Source of the DNA: Poriferisphaera corsica
GTDB lineage: Bacteria; Planctomycetota; Phycisphaerae; Phycisphaerales; Phycisphaeraceae
Assembly (NCBI RefSeq): GCF_007747445.1
Contig: NZ_CP036425.1
Span: 1,844,175-1,908,174 of the forward strand
DNA length: 64,000 bases
Direction: 5' to 3'
Within the stretch, counting starts at the first letter, position 1; every line of letters starts with the position of its first letter. Shown one piece after another: positions 48,507 to 56,912 of the stretch. The position numbers and the translations under genes are program-made. The notes beneath the pieces were generated by a model, which had not been told where the DNA came from, did no database searches, and saw only the letters and a list, made by a program, of their open reading frames with translations.

Positions 48507-49727
48507 TTAGAAAAATTTCTTGTATTGAGGGAGTGATTTGAGGACGGCTTGCGTGACGGCTCGGCGTTGTGGGTTGACTGATTTCATTTTTTCGCCTTTG
48601 GCGGTGAGGCAGCGATTGGTGAGGAAGATGATGTAGGTGTCGGTGTATGTATCGAGCCAGAGGAATGTGCCGGTGTAGCCGGTGTGTCCGATGACGTAGC
48701 GGCCGGGCTTGTTGTTGAGCGGGGTGACGTAGGATTTGGCTTCCCATACGTCGAAGCCGAGGCCTCGGTCTTCGTTGACGTTGCGTGGTGTTTGTGGTTT
48801 GGATGCGTCTTTGACGATGTTGGCGTTGATGATTTGTTTGCCGTTGTAGTTGCCGTTGGCGAGGATCATTTGGCAGTATTTGGTGAGGTCGGGTGCGGTG
48901 GAGAAGAGGCCTGCGTTGCCGGGACAGTTGTTGGCTGAGCCGTGGTATGAGGCGAGGGGGTCGTGGACGATGCGGCGAACAAGTGTGCCATCGGGTTTAC
49001 GGTGAGATGGGGTTGTGCGTTTGACCTGAGCATCTGAGAGGACGTAGCGTGTGTCGTTCATCCGGAGTGGGTTGAAGACACGGTCGATGAGGAGGTCTTC
49101 GTTGCGGATGCCGGTGGCGTTTTCATTGAGGCGTGCGAGGGTTTGAAAGTTGAGGCAGGAGTATTCGTATTTGGTACCTGTTTTAGAATTGAGTGGTAGT
49201 GATGCGTAGTGGGCGATGAGTGCATCTGCTTTGGACTGACCTTCAGTGCGTTTTTTTTCTGCGAGTGATGCGGCGGTATAGGCTTTGATGCCAGAGACGT
49301 GAGTGAGGAGATCTTTGACGGTGATCTGGGTTTTGTCAGGTTTGTCGTACTCGGGGACGAGTTGATAGATAGGGGTCGAGAGTTTGAATTTTTTGTCTTG
49401 AAGGTTGAGGAGTGTGGCGGTGGTTGTGCCAACGACTTTGGAGCAGGACGCCATGTCGAAGATGGTGTCGAGTTGTACTTTTGGTGCGTTGGGCTGGTAG
49501 GTTTGTTTGCCGTAGGCTTGCGCATGGATGATGCGACCTTTCTGGCCGACGATGAGTGTGGCGCCTGGGTAGTTTTGTTTCGTGATGCCGTCGATGACGA
49601 TCTTATCGAGTTGAGGGGACAGATCGGCGGCGGTGACGGGTTTCATAGTTTGAGCCTCGGATGATGCGGCGAGTGATGCGGTGATGATGAAAAGCGGCAA
49701 GAGTTTAGTGGCGAACGATCTAATCAT
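48507..49727 (-). CDS. Secreted serine hydrolase, class C beta-lactamase/PBP4-like
   Basis: A 406-residue protein with a signal peptide (ending S-S-E-A-Q at about residue 26). The active-site serine is S94 in S-C-S-K (S-x-x-K), the second motif Y-S-C-L-N fits Y-x-N, and G-H-T-G-Y-T-G near residue 345 replaces the K-T-G motif. Such proteins are peptidases, esterases or beta-lactamases acting in the periplasm. The H-T-G form is usual for esterase/peptidase members. It has its own terminator. Confidence 0.88.
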   Translation of the reverse strand: MIRSFATKLLPLFIITASLAASSEAQTMKPVTAADLSPQLDKIVIDGITKQNYPGATLIVGQKGRIIHAQAYGKQTYQPNAPKVQLDTIFDMASCSKVVGTTTATLLNLQDKKFKLSTPIYQLVPEYDKPDKTQITVKDLLTHVSGIKAYTAASLAEKKRTEGQSKADALIAHYASLPLNSKTGTKYEYSCLNFQTLARLNENATGIRNEDLLIDRVFNPLRMNDTRYVLSDAQVKRTTPSHRKPDGTLVRRIVHDPLASYHGSANNCPGNAGLFSTAPDLTKYCQMILANGNYNGKQIINANIVKDASKPQTPRNVNEDRGLGFDVWEAKSYVTPLNNKPGRYVIGHTGYTGTFLWLDTYTDTYIIFLTNRCLTAKGEKMKSVNPQRRAVTQAVLKSLPQYKKFF

Positions 49728-49828
49728 TTAATAGTCTCCAAAGATAATTTTGGTTGGCCACACACATCCCGTTGGTTCAGATCCCTGTTCTTATCCCCTG
49801 CCCTGTTCCCAATCTGGCTTTTGGTCAA

Positions 49829-49862
49829 TAAAAAGCCGCACTCATTGTAACGTGAGGCGGCT
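49829..49862 (-). terminator. Terminator of the hisA operon
   Basis: On the minus strand AGCCGC-CTCA, an 8-base loop and TGAG-T-GCGGCT are followed by TTTTATT, about 25 bases after the stop codon at 49886. Confidence 0.9.
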
Positions 49863-49885
49863 GGGTATACATGGAGAAAATTGGG

Positions 49886-50188
49886 TTAGATTCCCATTTT
49901 TTCAGTGTTCTGGATGATGCCTGCGGCCCTTAGGAGGGTTGTTTTGGTGATGTCGCGGAGGAGTTCAGGCGGCCAATCGAGATCCTGATTTTTTTGGAAT
50001 TTTTCAGGAACGACGGCGAGGGTGATGTGTTTGACCTCTTGCTCGATTCTTGTGCGACGTTTTTCAGCGGTGGCTTCGTCGTCATCAAGGATGGGGTCGT
50101 TGACATCGTAGGCGAGCATGAGGGTTGAGATTTGCCACTCGAAGTAGCCTTGGAGGAGATCTTCGGGTTGTTGGTGTTGTTGTTCCAT
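49886..50188 (-). CDS. Hypothetical protein translationally coupled to hisA
   Basis: A 100-residue acidic helical protein (D-L-L-Q-G-Y-F-E-W-Q-I-S-T-L-M-L-A-Y near the start; D-D-D-E-A-T-A-E-K-R-R-T-R-I-E-Q-E in the middle). Its ATG overlaps the hisA stop by one base (TAATG), so it is made together with HisA. I do not recognise a family. Confidence 0.6.
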   Translation of the reverse strand: MEQQHQQPEDLLQGYFEWQISTLMLAYDVNDPILDDDEATAEKRRTRIEQEVKHITLAVVPEKFQKNQDLDWPPELLRDITKTTLLRAAGIIQNTEKMGI

Positions 50189-50931
50189 TATCCGTTTCCT
50201 TCGAAGGCTTCGATGGCCTGATTGATGGTGAATTGGTTTTCGTAGAGGGCGCGGCCAATGATGGCGCCTTGGACATTGAGCGTGCGAAGGTCGCGTAGGT
50301 GCTGGAGTGTGCCGACGCCGCCGGATGCGACGATGGGGACGTTGGTGGCTTCAGCGATTTTACGGGTTTCTTCGACGTTCGGGCCTTTGAGTGTACCGTC
50401 GGTCGCGATGTCGGTGTAGACGATGGCGGCGAGTGGCCAATCGGAGACTTTTTGTGCGATCTCGAGTGCGGTGGTGTCGGTTGTTTCTTCCCAGCCCGAG
50501 ACGGCGATTTTCCCTTCACGGGCATCGAGTCCGAGGACGATGCGTCCGCGGTAGGTTGGGTTGGCCATGAGTGATTCGAACCAGTCCCATTTTCGTAGTG
50601 CGGCTGTACCGACGATGACGCGTGTGACGCCTGCTTTGAGGAGGACGTCGATGGAGCCTTCTGCGCGGACGCCGCCGCCGACTTCGACTTTGAGGTTGGT
50701 GTTTTCGCAGATACGTTGTATTTGTTTGACGTGTGACATGGAGCCGGAGCGTGCGCCGTCGAGATCGACGACGTGGAGCCAAGTTGCGCCTGCATCTTCG
50801 AAGATTTTGGCTTGTGTTAGTGGGTCGTCGCCGTAGGTTGTTTGCTTGTCGTAGTCGCCTTGGAGGAGGCGGACGACTTTGCCGCCACGGAGGTCGATGG
50901 CAGGGAAGAGGTATTTGTGTTGATCGGTCAT
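50188..50931 (-). CDS. hisA: Phosphoribosylformimino-5-aminoimidazole carboxamide ribotide isomerase
   Basis: A 247-residue TIM-barrel isomerase, the fourth step of histidine synthesis (ProFAR to PRFAR). It has F-P-A-I-D-L-R-G-G-K-V-V-R-L at the start with the catalytic Asp, L-H-V-V-D-L-D-G-A, E-V-G-G-G-V-R, T-A-A-L-R-K, Y-T-D-I-A-T-D-G-T with the second catalytic Asp, A-S-G-G-V-G-T and I-G-R-A-L-Y-E. The length is typical. No other his gene is nearby. Confidence 0.95.
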   Translation of the reverse strand: MTDQHKYLFPAIDLRGGKVVRLLQGDYDKQTTYGDDPLTQAKIFEDAGATWLHVVDLDGARSGSMSHVKQIQRICENTNLKVEVGGGVRAEGSIDVLLKAGVTRVIVGTAALRKWDWFESLMANPTYRGRIVLGLDAREGKIAVSGWEETTDTTALEIAQKVSDWPLAAIVYTDIATDGTLKGPNVEETRKIAEATNVPIVASGGVGTLQHLRDLRTLNVQGAIIGRALYENQFTINQAIEAFEGNG

Positions 50932-51012
50932 GATTGAAGGATCTTTCTTGAGTCTTCTTATTTGGATCTAACTTAAAGTTAGACGTTTGACTTTATTAAT
51001 ATTGGGAAAGGT

Positions 51013-51540
51013 TTAGATGTTGCCGTTCCATGTGATGACGCGGGGGTCGGTCGTTTTCTGTTCGTAGTGGAGTTGAGCGAGTTTGACGTAGTGAGGCGGG
51101 TTGCGCTGCATGAAACCTTTTTCGGCTTCGTTGGCTGGGCGGATGACTTTGCCGGGGATGCCCATGATGAGCATGCCATCTGGAACTTCTGTGCCGGGGG
51201 GAACAACGGTGCCTGCTGCGACGACGCAGTTCTTACCGATTTTGGTTCGTCCAAGGAGGATAGCGCCCATGCCGATGAGTGAGCCATCGCCGATGTATTC
51301 GCCATGACAGACGGCATTGTGGCCGATGGTGACGTTATCGCCGATGACGTTGGGGAAGCCGCCGTCGCAGTGGACGGTTGCATTGTCTTGGACGTTGGAA
51401 TTTTTACCGATGGTGATTTTGGCAACATCGCCTCGGATGGAGGCGCCGTACCAGATGTTGGCACCTTCTTCGAGATGGACTTCGCCGAGCACGGTGGCAG
51501 TGTCAGCGATGTATACGCCGTTGATTTGTTTGAAACTCAT
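51013..51540 (-). CDS. Gamma-class carbonic anhydrase-like hexapeptide protein
   Basis: A 175-residue left-handed beta-helix protein with hexapeptide repeats. The three metal-ligand histidines are visible (V-H-C-D-G, I-G-H-N and V-C-H-G, between residues about 58 and 85). Members of this YrdA/PaaY-like family bind zinc or iron and some hydrate CO2; many have no proven activity. Cytoplasmic, no signal. It starts 80 bases upstream of hisA on the same strand and could be its operon partner. Confidence 0.88.
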   Translation of the reverse strand: MSFKQINGVYIADTATVLGEVHLEEGANIWYGASIRGDVAKITIGKNSNVQDNATVHCDGGFPNVIGDNVTIGHNAVCHGEYIGDGSLIGMGAILLGRTKIGKNCVVAAGTVVPPGTEVPDGMLIMGIPGKVIRPANEAEKGFMQRNPPHYVKLAQLHYEQKTTDPRVITWNGNI

Positions 51541-51631
51541 AAAAGAGATTTTAGCGAGTGGTTCGTGAGGTGCGAATTGGTGGAGAAAAGGGATAAAAAG
51601 GTTGTTTGCGGGGGGTGAATGTCAGGTTAGA

Positions 51632-52081
51632 ATGAGTTTGGAGATATACGTGAGAACGCGAGAGTTCAAATGGCTGATGGTTGGGCTGTTTGTGTTATGG
51701 TTCGCAGTCGTTGTGCCGGGCCACCAACGCGGTGCTATTGCATTGCCGGGTGAGAGAGCGGCGAGGGGCGATGAATTTGGTGCAGGGGGTGGGATTTTTG
51801 GGGATGGCTTGTTTAGCGGGTCTGGATGTCCATTGTGTGTGGTTGATGAAAATGGAAAGACTGAAGGGGAGGAAGAGCCGTATAAAGCACCAACGGAGCG
51901 TTGTGCGATTTGCTATATCACGGGTGTGTTGGATGTGCCGTTGGTCATAGATTTGACGCCACCACCGTTGTGGGAGGTTGATTATCTACCGCTAGAAGAT
52001 CGAGAATCTGTTATTTACATATCTGCTGTTTTTTCACCGATCAGTGGGCGTGCCCCACCTCTAGCCACGAGTGAAATATGA
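51632..52081 (+). CDS. Small exported protein, DUF2946-like
   Basis: A 149-residue protein with an N-terminal hydrophobic segment (W-L-M-V-G-L-F-V-L-W-F-A-V-V-V) and two cysteine pairs (C-P-L-C-V-V-D and C-A-I-C-Y). The end R-A-P-P-L-A resembles the R-G/A-P-P tail of DUF2946-type proteins, which often accompany metal-related outer-membrane systems. Start at ATG 51632. Next on the same strand are a prepilin-like protein and a PEP-CTERM protein. Confidence 0.5.
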   Translation: MSLEIYVRTREFKWLMVGLFVLWFAVVVPGHQRGAIALPGERAARGDEFGAGGGIFGDGLFSGSGCPLCVVDENGKTEGEEEPYKAPTERCAICYITGVLDVPLVIDLTPPPLWEVDYLPLEDRESVIYISAVFSPISGRAPPLATSEI

Positions 52082-52227
52082 TTTGCTGATTTCATGGGCT
52101 GTATGTCCGTGAGGTTGCTATCCACTTTTAATGAATCGATATGTTTGCGATAGTCGAGTGTATTCATGCGCTTGATGTCTTGTAGAACATGGTTGTCCTC
52201 CACACATGTGTGATAAAGGATACGCTT

Positions 52228-52896
52228 ATGGTGCGTCAGCAGCACGCGTTTACATTAATTGAATTGCTCGTTGTTATTGCGATAATCGCAATACTGATTG
52301 GATTGCTACTGCCAGCGTTGGCTACAGCGAGAGATCAGGGATTGGCTGTTCAATGTCTTAGCCGAATGCGTCAGTTAGGAATCAATACGACTTTGTATGC
52401 GATCGATAACGATGGGCAGTTGCCGATGAGTACACATTCGAGCGGGTTTAATTACATGCTCCGATGGGAGTATGCGTTGGTGCCGTATTACACAGGATCA
52501 AGGTTTGATCCATCTAATCTGGAGCCAATAAAGTTGTTAAGTCGCACGGTGTATCGTTGCCCAAAAGATGACCGAGAAGAATGGCAGCACTGGAGTTATG
52601 GTGCGAGTGTTTATTTCGATGATTTTGGGGATGGACGCGCGTATGGGACGCTTGTTTCGATACCGAATACGAGTGGGACGATTCATTATGGCGAATTGAA
52701 AAGTGGCAGTAGCGCGGATCATATTATGTCGGCGTTTTGGAAATCATTTGGAGCCGAGCCTGAAGTTGATATGGAGCGGCATGGAAAGCATCAACAGTAT
52801 GTGTTTATTGATGGGCATGCTGAGGTGATGCGGTTTAAGGAGACTTATGATTTGCCAAATGGGGTTGATCGTTGGGATCCGAAAGTGGCAAGATAG
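52228..52896 (+). CDS. Prepilin-type N-terminal cleavage protein (type II pseudopilin-like)
   Basis: A 222-residue protein beginning [20 protein letters not shown], a textbook prepilin signal with conserved Phe/Glu, and [12 protein letters not shown]. The C-terminal half contains the H-x-D-G-H-like end ([10 protein letters not shown]) that is typical of the large planctomycete family of such proteins. They are cleaved by prepilin peptidase and sit in the inner membrane. Individual roles are mostly unknown. Confidence 0.88.
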   Translation: MVRQQHAFTLIELLVVIAIIAILIGLLLPALATARDQGLAVQCLSRMRQLGINTTLYAIDNDGQLPMSTHSSGFNYMLRWEYALVPYYTGSRFDPSNLEPIKLLSRTVYRCPKDDREEWQHWSYGASVYFDDFGDGRAYGTLVSIPNTSGTIHYGELKSGSSADHIMSAFWKSFGAEPEVDMERHGKHQQYVFIDGHAEVMRFKETYDLPNGVDRWDPKVAR

Positions 52897-52934
52897 CTTG
52901 CTAAATAATGGAAATATAACGAAGGAAAAGAGAT

Positions 52935-53606
52935 ATGAAATTTGTTGTTAAAAATATTGTAATGATTGCGGTGATGTTAATGGGAGTTGGGCAAGTGTGG
53001 GGGATGGGTATGGCGATGTCTGGGCCGAAGTTTGGTGGTGGTGGTGCGGCACCGATGAAGCATTTGGATATTGAATTGGTTAATAATGCGATTCAAGTGC
53101 ATATTGATGAGACGGTACCAATGCCGATTTTGGCTGTTTCGCCGGATACGTATGCGGCGGAAAAAAAGTACTCGATTTTGAATGGTAAAGCATTCAATGG
53201 GCAGTATGGTTGGAATCCGAGAGGTTTTTTCAGCGGTTTGAATACGGCAACTCAGAGTATTTGGGTCGAAATGATTTCAATGAGTGATGGTCTGAATGTA
53301 TATGAAGGTGGGATGGGCATGACGGTGGATATGCACACGTTCGATCCGATATTGGGTACTCAAGGCAGTGCGAATGGCGCGATATGGGAATGGAACGGTA
53401 CGATGGTGCACAACTGGTATGCAGCGGATGCTCCGGGTGAGTATTCGGCAACGTATAAGGTTTATGTTGGTGATAAGGCTGGGAATGAATTGAGCAGCTT
53501 TGTTTCGGATACGTTGACGATTCAGTTTGTGCCAGAGCCGGCCAGTGTGGCGGTTGTTGGATTGATGGGGATTAGTTTGCTTGGATTACGTCGTAAAAAA
53601 GCATAA
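52935..53606 (+). CDS. PEP-CTERM protein
   Basis: A 223-residue secreted protein with a signal peptide (M-I-A-V-M-L-M-G-V-G-Q-V-W-G), a beta-rich centre and the sorting tail V-P-E-P-A-S-V-A-V-V-G, hydrophobic stretch, L-R-R-K-K-A. The middle (Y-S-A-T-Y-K-V-Y-V-G-D-K-A-G-N-E) resembles a fibronectin/Ig-type strand. It starts 38 bases after the prepilin-like gene, so the two are probably co-transcribed. A G-U-rich terminator-like stem with TTTTTT follows at about 53631-53657. Confidence 0.85.
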   Translation: MKFVVKNIVMIAVMLMGVGQVWGMGMAMSGPKFGGGGAAPMKHLDIELVNNAIQVHIDETVPMPILAVSPDTYAAEKKYSILNGKAFNGQYGWNPRGFFSGLNTATQSIWVEMISMSDGLNVYEGGMGMTVDMHTFDPILGTQGSANGAIWEWNGTMVHNWYAADAPGEYSATYKVYVGDKAGNELSSFVSDTLTIQFVPEPASVAVVGLMGISLLGLRRKKA

Positions 53607-53675
53607 CCGTCATTGATTAGATGAATGGAAAGGCCTCGTCTGTGATGGGGTCTTTTTTATTTGCTGAATCGGTGG

Positions 53676-54044
53676 TTAATTTGAATCGGTGCGGTTGATG
53701 CTATCGGATTGGGAGAAGCCTTTGGGGTATCGGTTGCGGAGTTTTTTGAGGTTGGTGTTGGCGACACGATCAAGATCAAGGTTCAGGAGTGCGGCGGCGC
53801 GGGCGAGGTAGAAGAGGATGTCGCCGAGCTCTTTGTTGAGATGATCGGTATCGAGGGGATGGCCGTGAAAAATGTGTTTTTTGATGGCGTCCGCGAATTC
53901 GCCAGCTTCGCCGGTGAGGCCGAGTGCGCAGTTGATTAGGCCATCTTTGTTATGCGGTGTGGAGAGTGCTTCGTTGGCGGTTGTTGCGGTTGCGGATTGG
54001 TAGTCGTTTAATGAACTGACTTGGTTTTTAAGATTATCATTCAT
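53676..54044 (-). CDS. MazG-like nucleotide pyrophosphohydrolase
   Basis: A 122-residue all-alpha protein with G-L-T-G-E-A-G-E-F-A-D-A near residue 43 and K-E-L-G-D-I-L-F-Y-L-A-R-A near 70, the E-x-x-E/E-x-x-D metal-binding pattern of the MazG/dUTPase-like fold. These enzymes hydrolyse non-canonical or excess nucleoside triphosphates. Single-domain, shorter than E. coli MazG. Cytoplasmic; no partner gene. Confidence 0.82.
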   Translation of the reverse strand: MNDNLKNQVSSLNDYQSATATTANEALSTPHNKDGLINCALGLTGEAGEFADAIKKHIFHGHPLDTDHLNKELGDILFYLARAAALLNLDLDRVANTNLKKLRNRYPKGFSQSDSINRTDSN

Positions 54045-54168
54045 GATTTGAGTGGACCATCAAAGAGTGGCGGTACAATAAAAGATGACGATCGTATTTT
54101 AGCATGATTAAGGGTTATGGCAGTGTTGGAATGATGATTGGATAACAATGGCAATCTGGGATTGAATA

Positions 54169-54654
54169 ATGTTAATTCGTGAAGCTCGTGAAAGTGATTT
54201 TAATGATATTTGGCCGATATTTGAAGATATTGTCGGTGCAGGTGATACGTATGCGTATGAACGAAATACGGGTGAGGATGAAGCTTTTGAGATTTGGATG
54301 GTAAAGCCTCGGGTTACGTATGTTGTAGAAGATAATGGGGTGATTTTAGGGACTTATTACATTGTGACGAATCAGTCAGGGCCGGGGAAGCATGTTTGTA
54401 ATTGTGGCTATATGGTGGCGCGTTCTTCGCGGGGCCAAGGCTTAGCAACAAAAATGTGTGAGCATTCACAGGTGATGGCGAAAGAATTGGGGTATTGCGC
54501 GATGCAGTTTAATTTTGTGGCGGAGAGCAATGAGGGGGCGGTGAGGTTATGGGAGCGGATGGGTTTTGAGATTGTGGGAAGATTGCCGCGAGCATTCAAT
54601 CATCCGAAGAAAGGTTTGATCGATGCATTTGTGATGTATAAGCGGCTGAAATGA
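54169..54654 (+). CDS. GNAT-family N-acetyltransferase
   Basis: A 161-residue acetyltransferase. The start I-R-E-A-R-E-S-D-F is typical; Y-M-V-A-R-S-S-R-G-Q-G-L-A-T-K near residue 85 is the acetyl-CoA binding loop, followed by N-F-V-A-E-S-N-E-G-A-V-R-L-W-E-R-M-G-F-E. The substrate is not known; close relatives include phosphinothricin- and amino-acid-acetylating enzymes. Convergent with nadB, with which it is almost contiguous. Confidence 0.88.
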   Translation: MLIREARESDFNDIWPIFEDIVGAGDTYAYERNTGEDEAFEIWMVKPRVTYVVEDNGVILGTYYIVTNQSGPGKHVCNCGYMVARSSRGQGLATKMCEHSQVMAKELGYCAMQFNFVAESNEGAVRLWERMGFEIVGRLPRAFNHPKKGLIDAFVMYKRLK

Positions 54655-54659
54655 ATTTA

Positions 54660-56318
54660 TTAGTTAATGGGTTTGAAGGTTGGCGTTTCTGAGCCGATGT
54701 GCCAAATATCGTGGACTTTGAATTGGTCACTGGTTTGGTTGCAGTCGGTGCGCTGGTGTGTGCCGCGAGATTCGGCTCGCCAGCGAGCGGCTTGTGTGAT
54801 GAGTGAGCCTAGGGTGAGCATGTTTTGAGTTTCCCAGCCGTGACGGTCGTCGAAGATTTTGTCGAGCGTATATTGCGCCCAGAAATTGATGGATGTTTGG
54901 ACTTCGTCGAGCATTTGACCGCTGCGTTCGATGCTGACGTTGCGCCACATGATGCTGCGGAGTGAGGAGCGGACATCGTCGAGGTCGAGGTTGGAACGCT
55001 CGGAGATGCGGATGTCAGAGATGATTTTAACAGGAGGTTTGATGGTGTTTTTGTGGGCCATTTCGAGGGCGGTTTGTCCGGCGGTTGCGCCCATGACGAG
55101 GCCTTCGAGGAGCGAATTGCTAGCTAGACGGTTTGCGCCGTGGAGACCTGTGGCGGCGACTTCGCCGCAAGCGTAGAGGCCGGTGATGTTGGTGCGACCG
55201 TTGAGGTCGGTTTTGATGCCGCCAACCATGTAGTGGGCGGATGGGTGAACGGGTATGAGGTCGGTGAGTGGGTTAATATCAAAGGCTTGTAATTGCTTGG
55301 AGATACCGGGGAAACGTTTGAGGAAATTCTTTCCGAGATGTCTAACGTCGAGATAGACATTGGTGTGTTGCGTTTTAGAGATCTGCTTGATGATCGATTT
55401 GGCGACAACGTCACGAGGTGCGAGTTCTCCGCGTGAATCGTAATCTTGCATGAAACGGTGGCCATCTTTATCGAGAAGGTACGCTCCTTCACCGCGTACT
55501 GCTTCGGAGATGAGTGAGCGTGCAGCGCCTGCGATGTACAGGGTTGTGGGATGGAACTGTACGAAGGCCATGTCTTGTAGTTGCGCACCTGCTCGGAAAG
55601 CGGCGGCGATGCCGTCACCTGTGACGGTGGAGGGGTTAGTCGATTCACGGTAGAGGTGGCCGCAGCCGCCGGAGGCGACGATGGTGGATGATGCCCAGAT
55701 GACTTGGAGGCCGTATTTGGGGTGGTGGGTGATAGCGCCGAGGCAGGTGTGGTTGTCTTTATCGGTGATGTAATCCAGGACGAAGCAGTCGTCGAATAAA
55801 CGGATGGCGTCGTGTTCGAGGATCTGATCGTAGAGTGTGAGGGCGAAAGCTTTACCTGTGCCGTCACCATCGGCATGGAGGATGCGGCGATGTGTGTGGC
55901 CGCCTTCACGTGCGAGTGATGGTGTGTTTGATTCGGATGATTGGTCGAAGCGCATACCCCAGTCGATGAGTTCTTGAATGCGCTTGGGGGCTTGTTTGAC
56001 GATTGTTTCTACGGCGTACTTATCGCAGAGCCCTGCCCCGGCGATCATCGTGTCTTCGGTGTGGCTTTCGAAGGAGTCGGCTTCGTCCATGACCGCGGCG
56101 ACACCGCCTTGAGCCCAGTAAGTGGAAGAGTCCTGGAGGATGCCTTTGGTGGCGATGATGACGTCGGTGGATTCGGATGCACCTTCATCGGCGGCTGCAA
56201 GCGCAGCACGCATGCCGGCAACGCCTGCACCGATGACGAGAACGTCGGTGAAGATCTGTGGGAGGAGTACAGCTCGGAAAGGGATGAGGTAACGGCGCTG
56301 GTGGAAGATGCTGTCCAT
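54660..56318 (-). CDS. nadB: L-aspartate oxidase
   Basis: A 552-residue FAD enzyme, the first step of NAD synthesis (aspartate to iminoaspartate). It has the FAD-binding loop D-V-L-V-I-G-A-G-V-A-G-M-R-A-A-L near residue 25, Y-W-A-Q-G-G-V-A-A near 67, the active-site E-A-V-R-G-E-G-A-Y-L and D-S-R-G-E-L-A-P-R-D-V-V, and a C-terminal helical domain. G-E-V-A-A-T-G-L-H-G-A-N-R-L-A-S-N-S-L-L-E is conserved. No nadA or nadC is adjacent. Confidence 0.93.
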   Translation of the reverse strand: MDSIFHQRRYLIPFRAVLLPQIFTDVLVIGAGVAGMRAALAAADEGASESTDVIIATKGILQDSSTYWAQGGVAAVMDEADSFESHTEDTMIAGAGLCDKYAVETIVKQAPKRIQELIDWGMRFDQSSESNTPSLAREGGHTHRRILHADGDGTGKAFALTLYDQILEHDAIRLFDDCFVLDYITDKDNHTCLGAITHHPKYGLQVIWASSTIVASGGCGHLYRESTNPSTVTGDGIAAAFRAGAQLQDMAFVQFHPTTLYIAGAARSLISEAVRGEGAYLLDKDGHRFMQDYDSRGELAPRDVVAKSIIKQISKTQHTNVYLDVRHLGKNFLKRFPGISKQLQAFDINPLTDLIPVHPSAHYMVGGIKTDLNGRTNITGLYACGEVAATGLHGANRLASNSLLEGLVMGATAGQTALEMAHKNTIKPPVKIISDIRISERSNLDLDDVRSSLRSIMWRNVSIERSGQMLDEVQTSINFWAQYTLDKIFDDRHGWETQNMLTLGSLITQAARWRAESRGTHQRTDCNQTSDQFKVHDIWHIGSETPTFKPIN

Positions 56319-56359
56319 GAGAAAGATTGCTTGTCTATGCGATGATTAGGTTGTGAGGG

Positions 56360-56830
56360 TTATTGTTCGGTGGAAGGGGGTTGAATGACACCACGGGCGA
56401 TGAAGGAGGAGGAAGGTTGCGGGAAGCGGTATTGATCGAGGATTTCGCGGAGTTCGCCGGGAGTGCGGTAATAGACTTCACCAAAGACGGCGTAGCGTTT
56501 GCCATCAATAGGGATGGAGTCTGTGAGAGGGAATGCAGCAGAGAATGAGACGGTTTGGCTACCGCCTGCGGGGAGTGTTGCATCGCCGAGTTCAGAGGAT
56601 TCAAAGACGCCTGCACCTTCGAGATACACACGGTAATTGGTACGTGTGAGTGGGAGTGGGACAGCGTTTGGGTTTTCGAGGTCGACGGTGATGGCCATTC
56701 GGATGCCTTGCGGAGAGCGGTCGGTGACTTCGACGGAGCGTACGTTTGAGAAGGGACGCTGAATTGAGCAGCCAAGGGTGAGTAGGGTTGCTATGAGAAG
56801 CGTGAGAAGATGTAAAGGTTGGCGTGTCAT
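56360..56830 (-). CDS. LEA type 2 / WHy-domain lipoprotein
   Basis: A 156-residue lipoprotein (signal with L-T-L-G-C, Cys at about residue 21). The mature part is one beta-sandwich with I-R-M-A-I-T-V-D-L-E-N-P-N-A-V-P-L-P-L-T and N-Y-R-V-Y-L-E-G, the hallmark of LEA-2/water-stress domain proteins. They are thought to stabilise the envelope. It starts 512 bases upstream of the nadB start on the same strand and may share transcription. Confidence 0.8.
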   Translation of the reverse strand: MTRQPLHLLTLLIATLLTLGCSIQRPFSNVRSVEVTDRSPQGIRMAITVDLENPNAVPLPLTRTNYRVYLEGAGVFESSELGDATLPAGGSQTVSFSAAFPLTDSIPIDGKRYAVFGEVYYRTPGELREILDQYRFPQPSSSFIARGVIQPPSTEQ

Positions 56831-56912
56831 TGCCTCTCCTGTGTGTCGTCTGATCGATGGTAAGCGCGCCGGTGACGCGATGATGGGGTGTATTATCGCA
56901 GAATGTGCGAGA

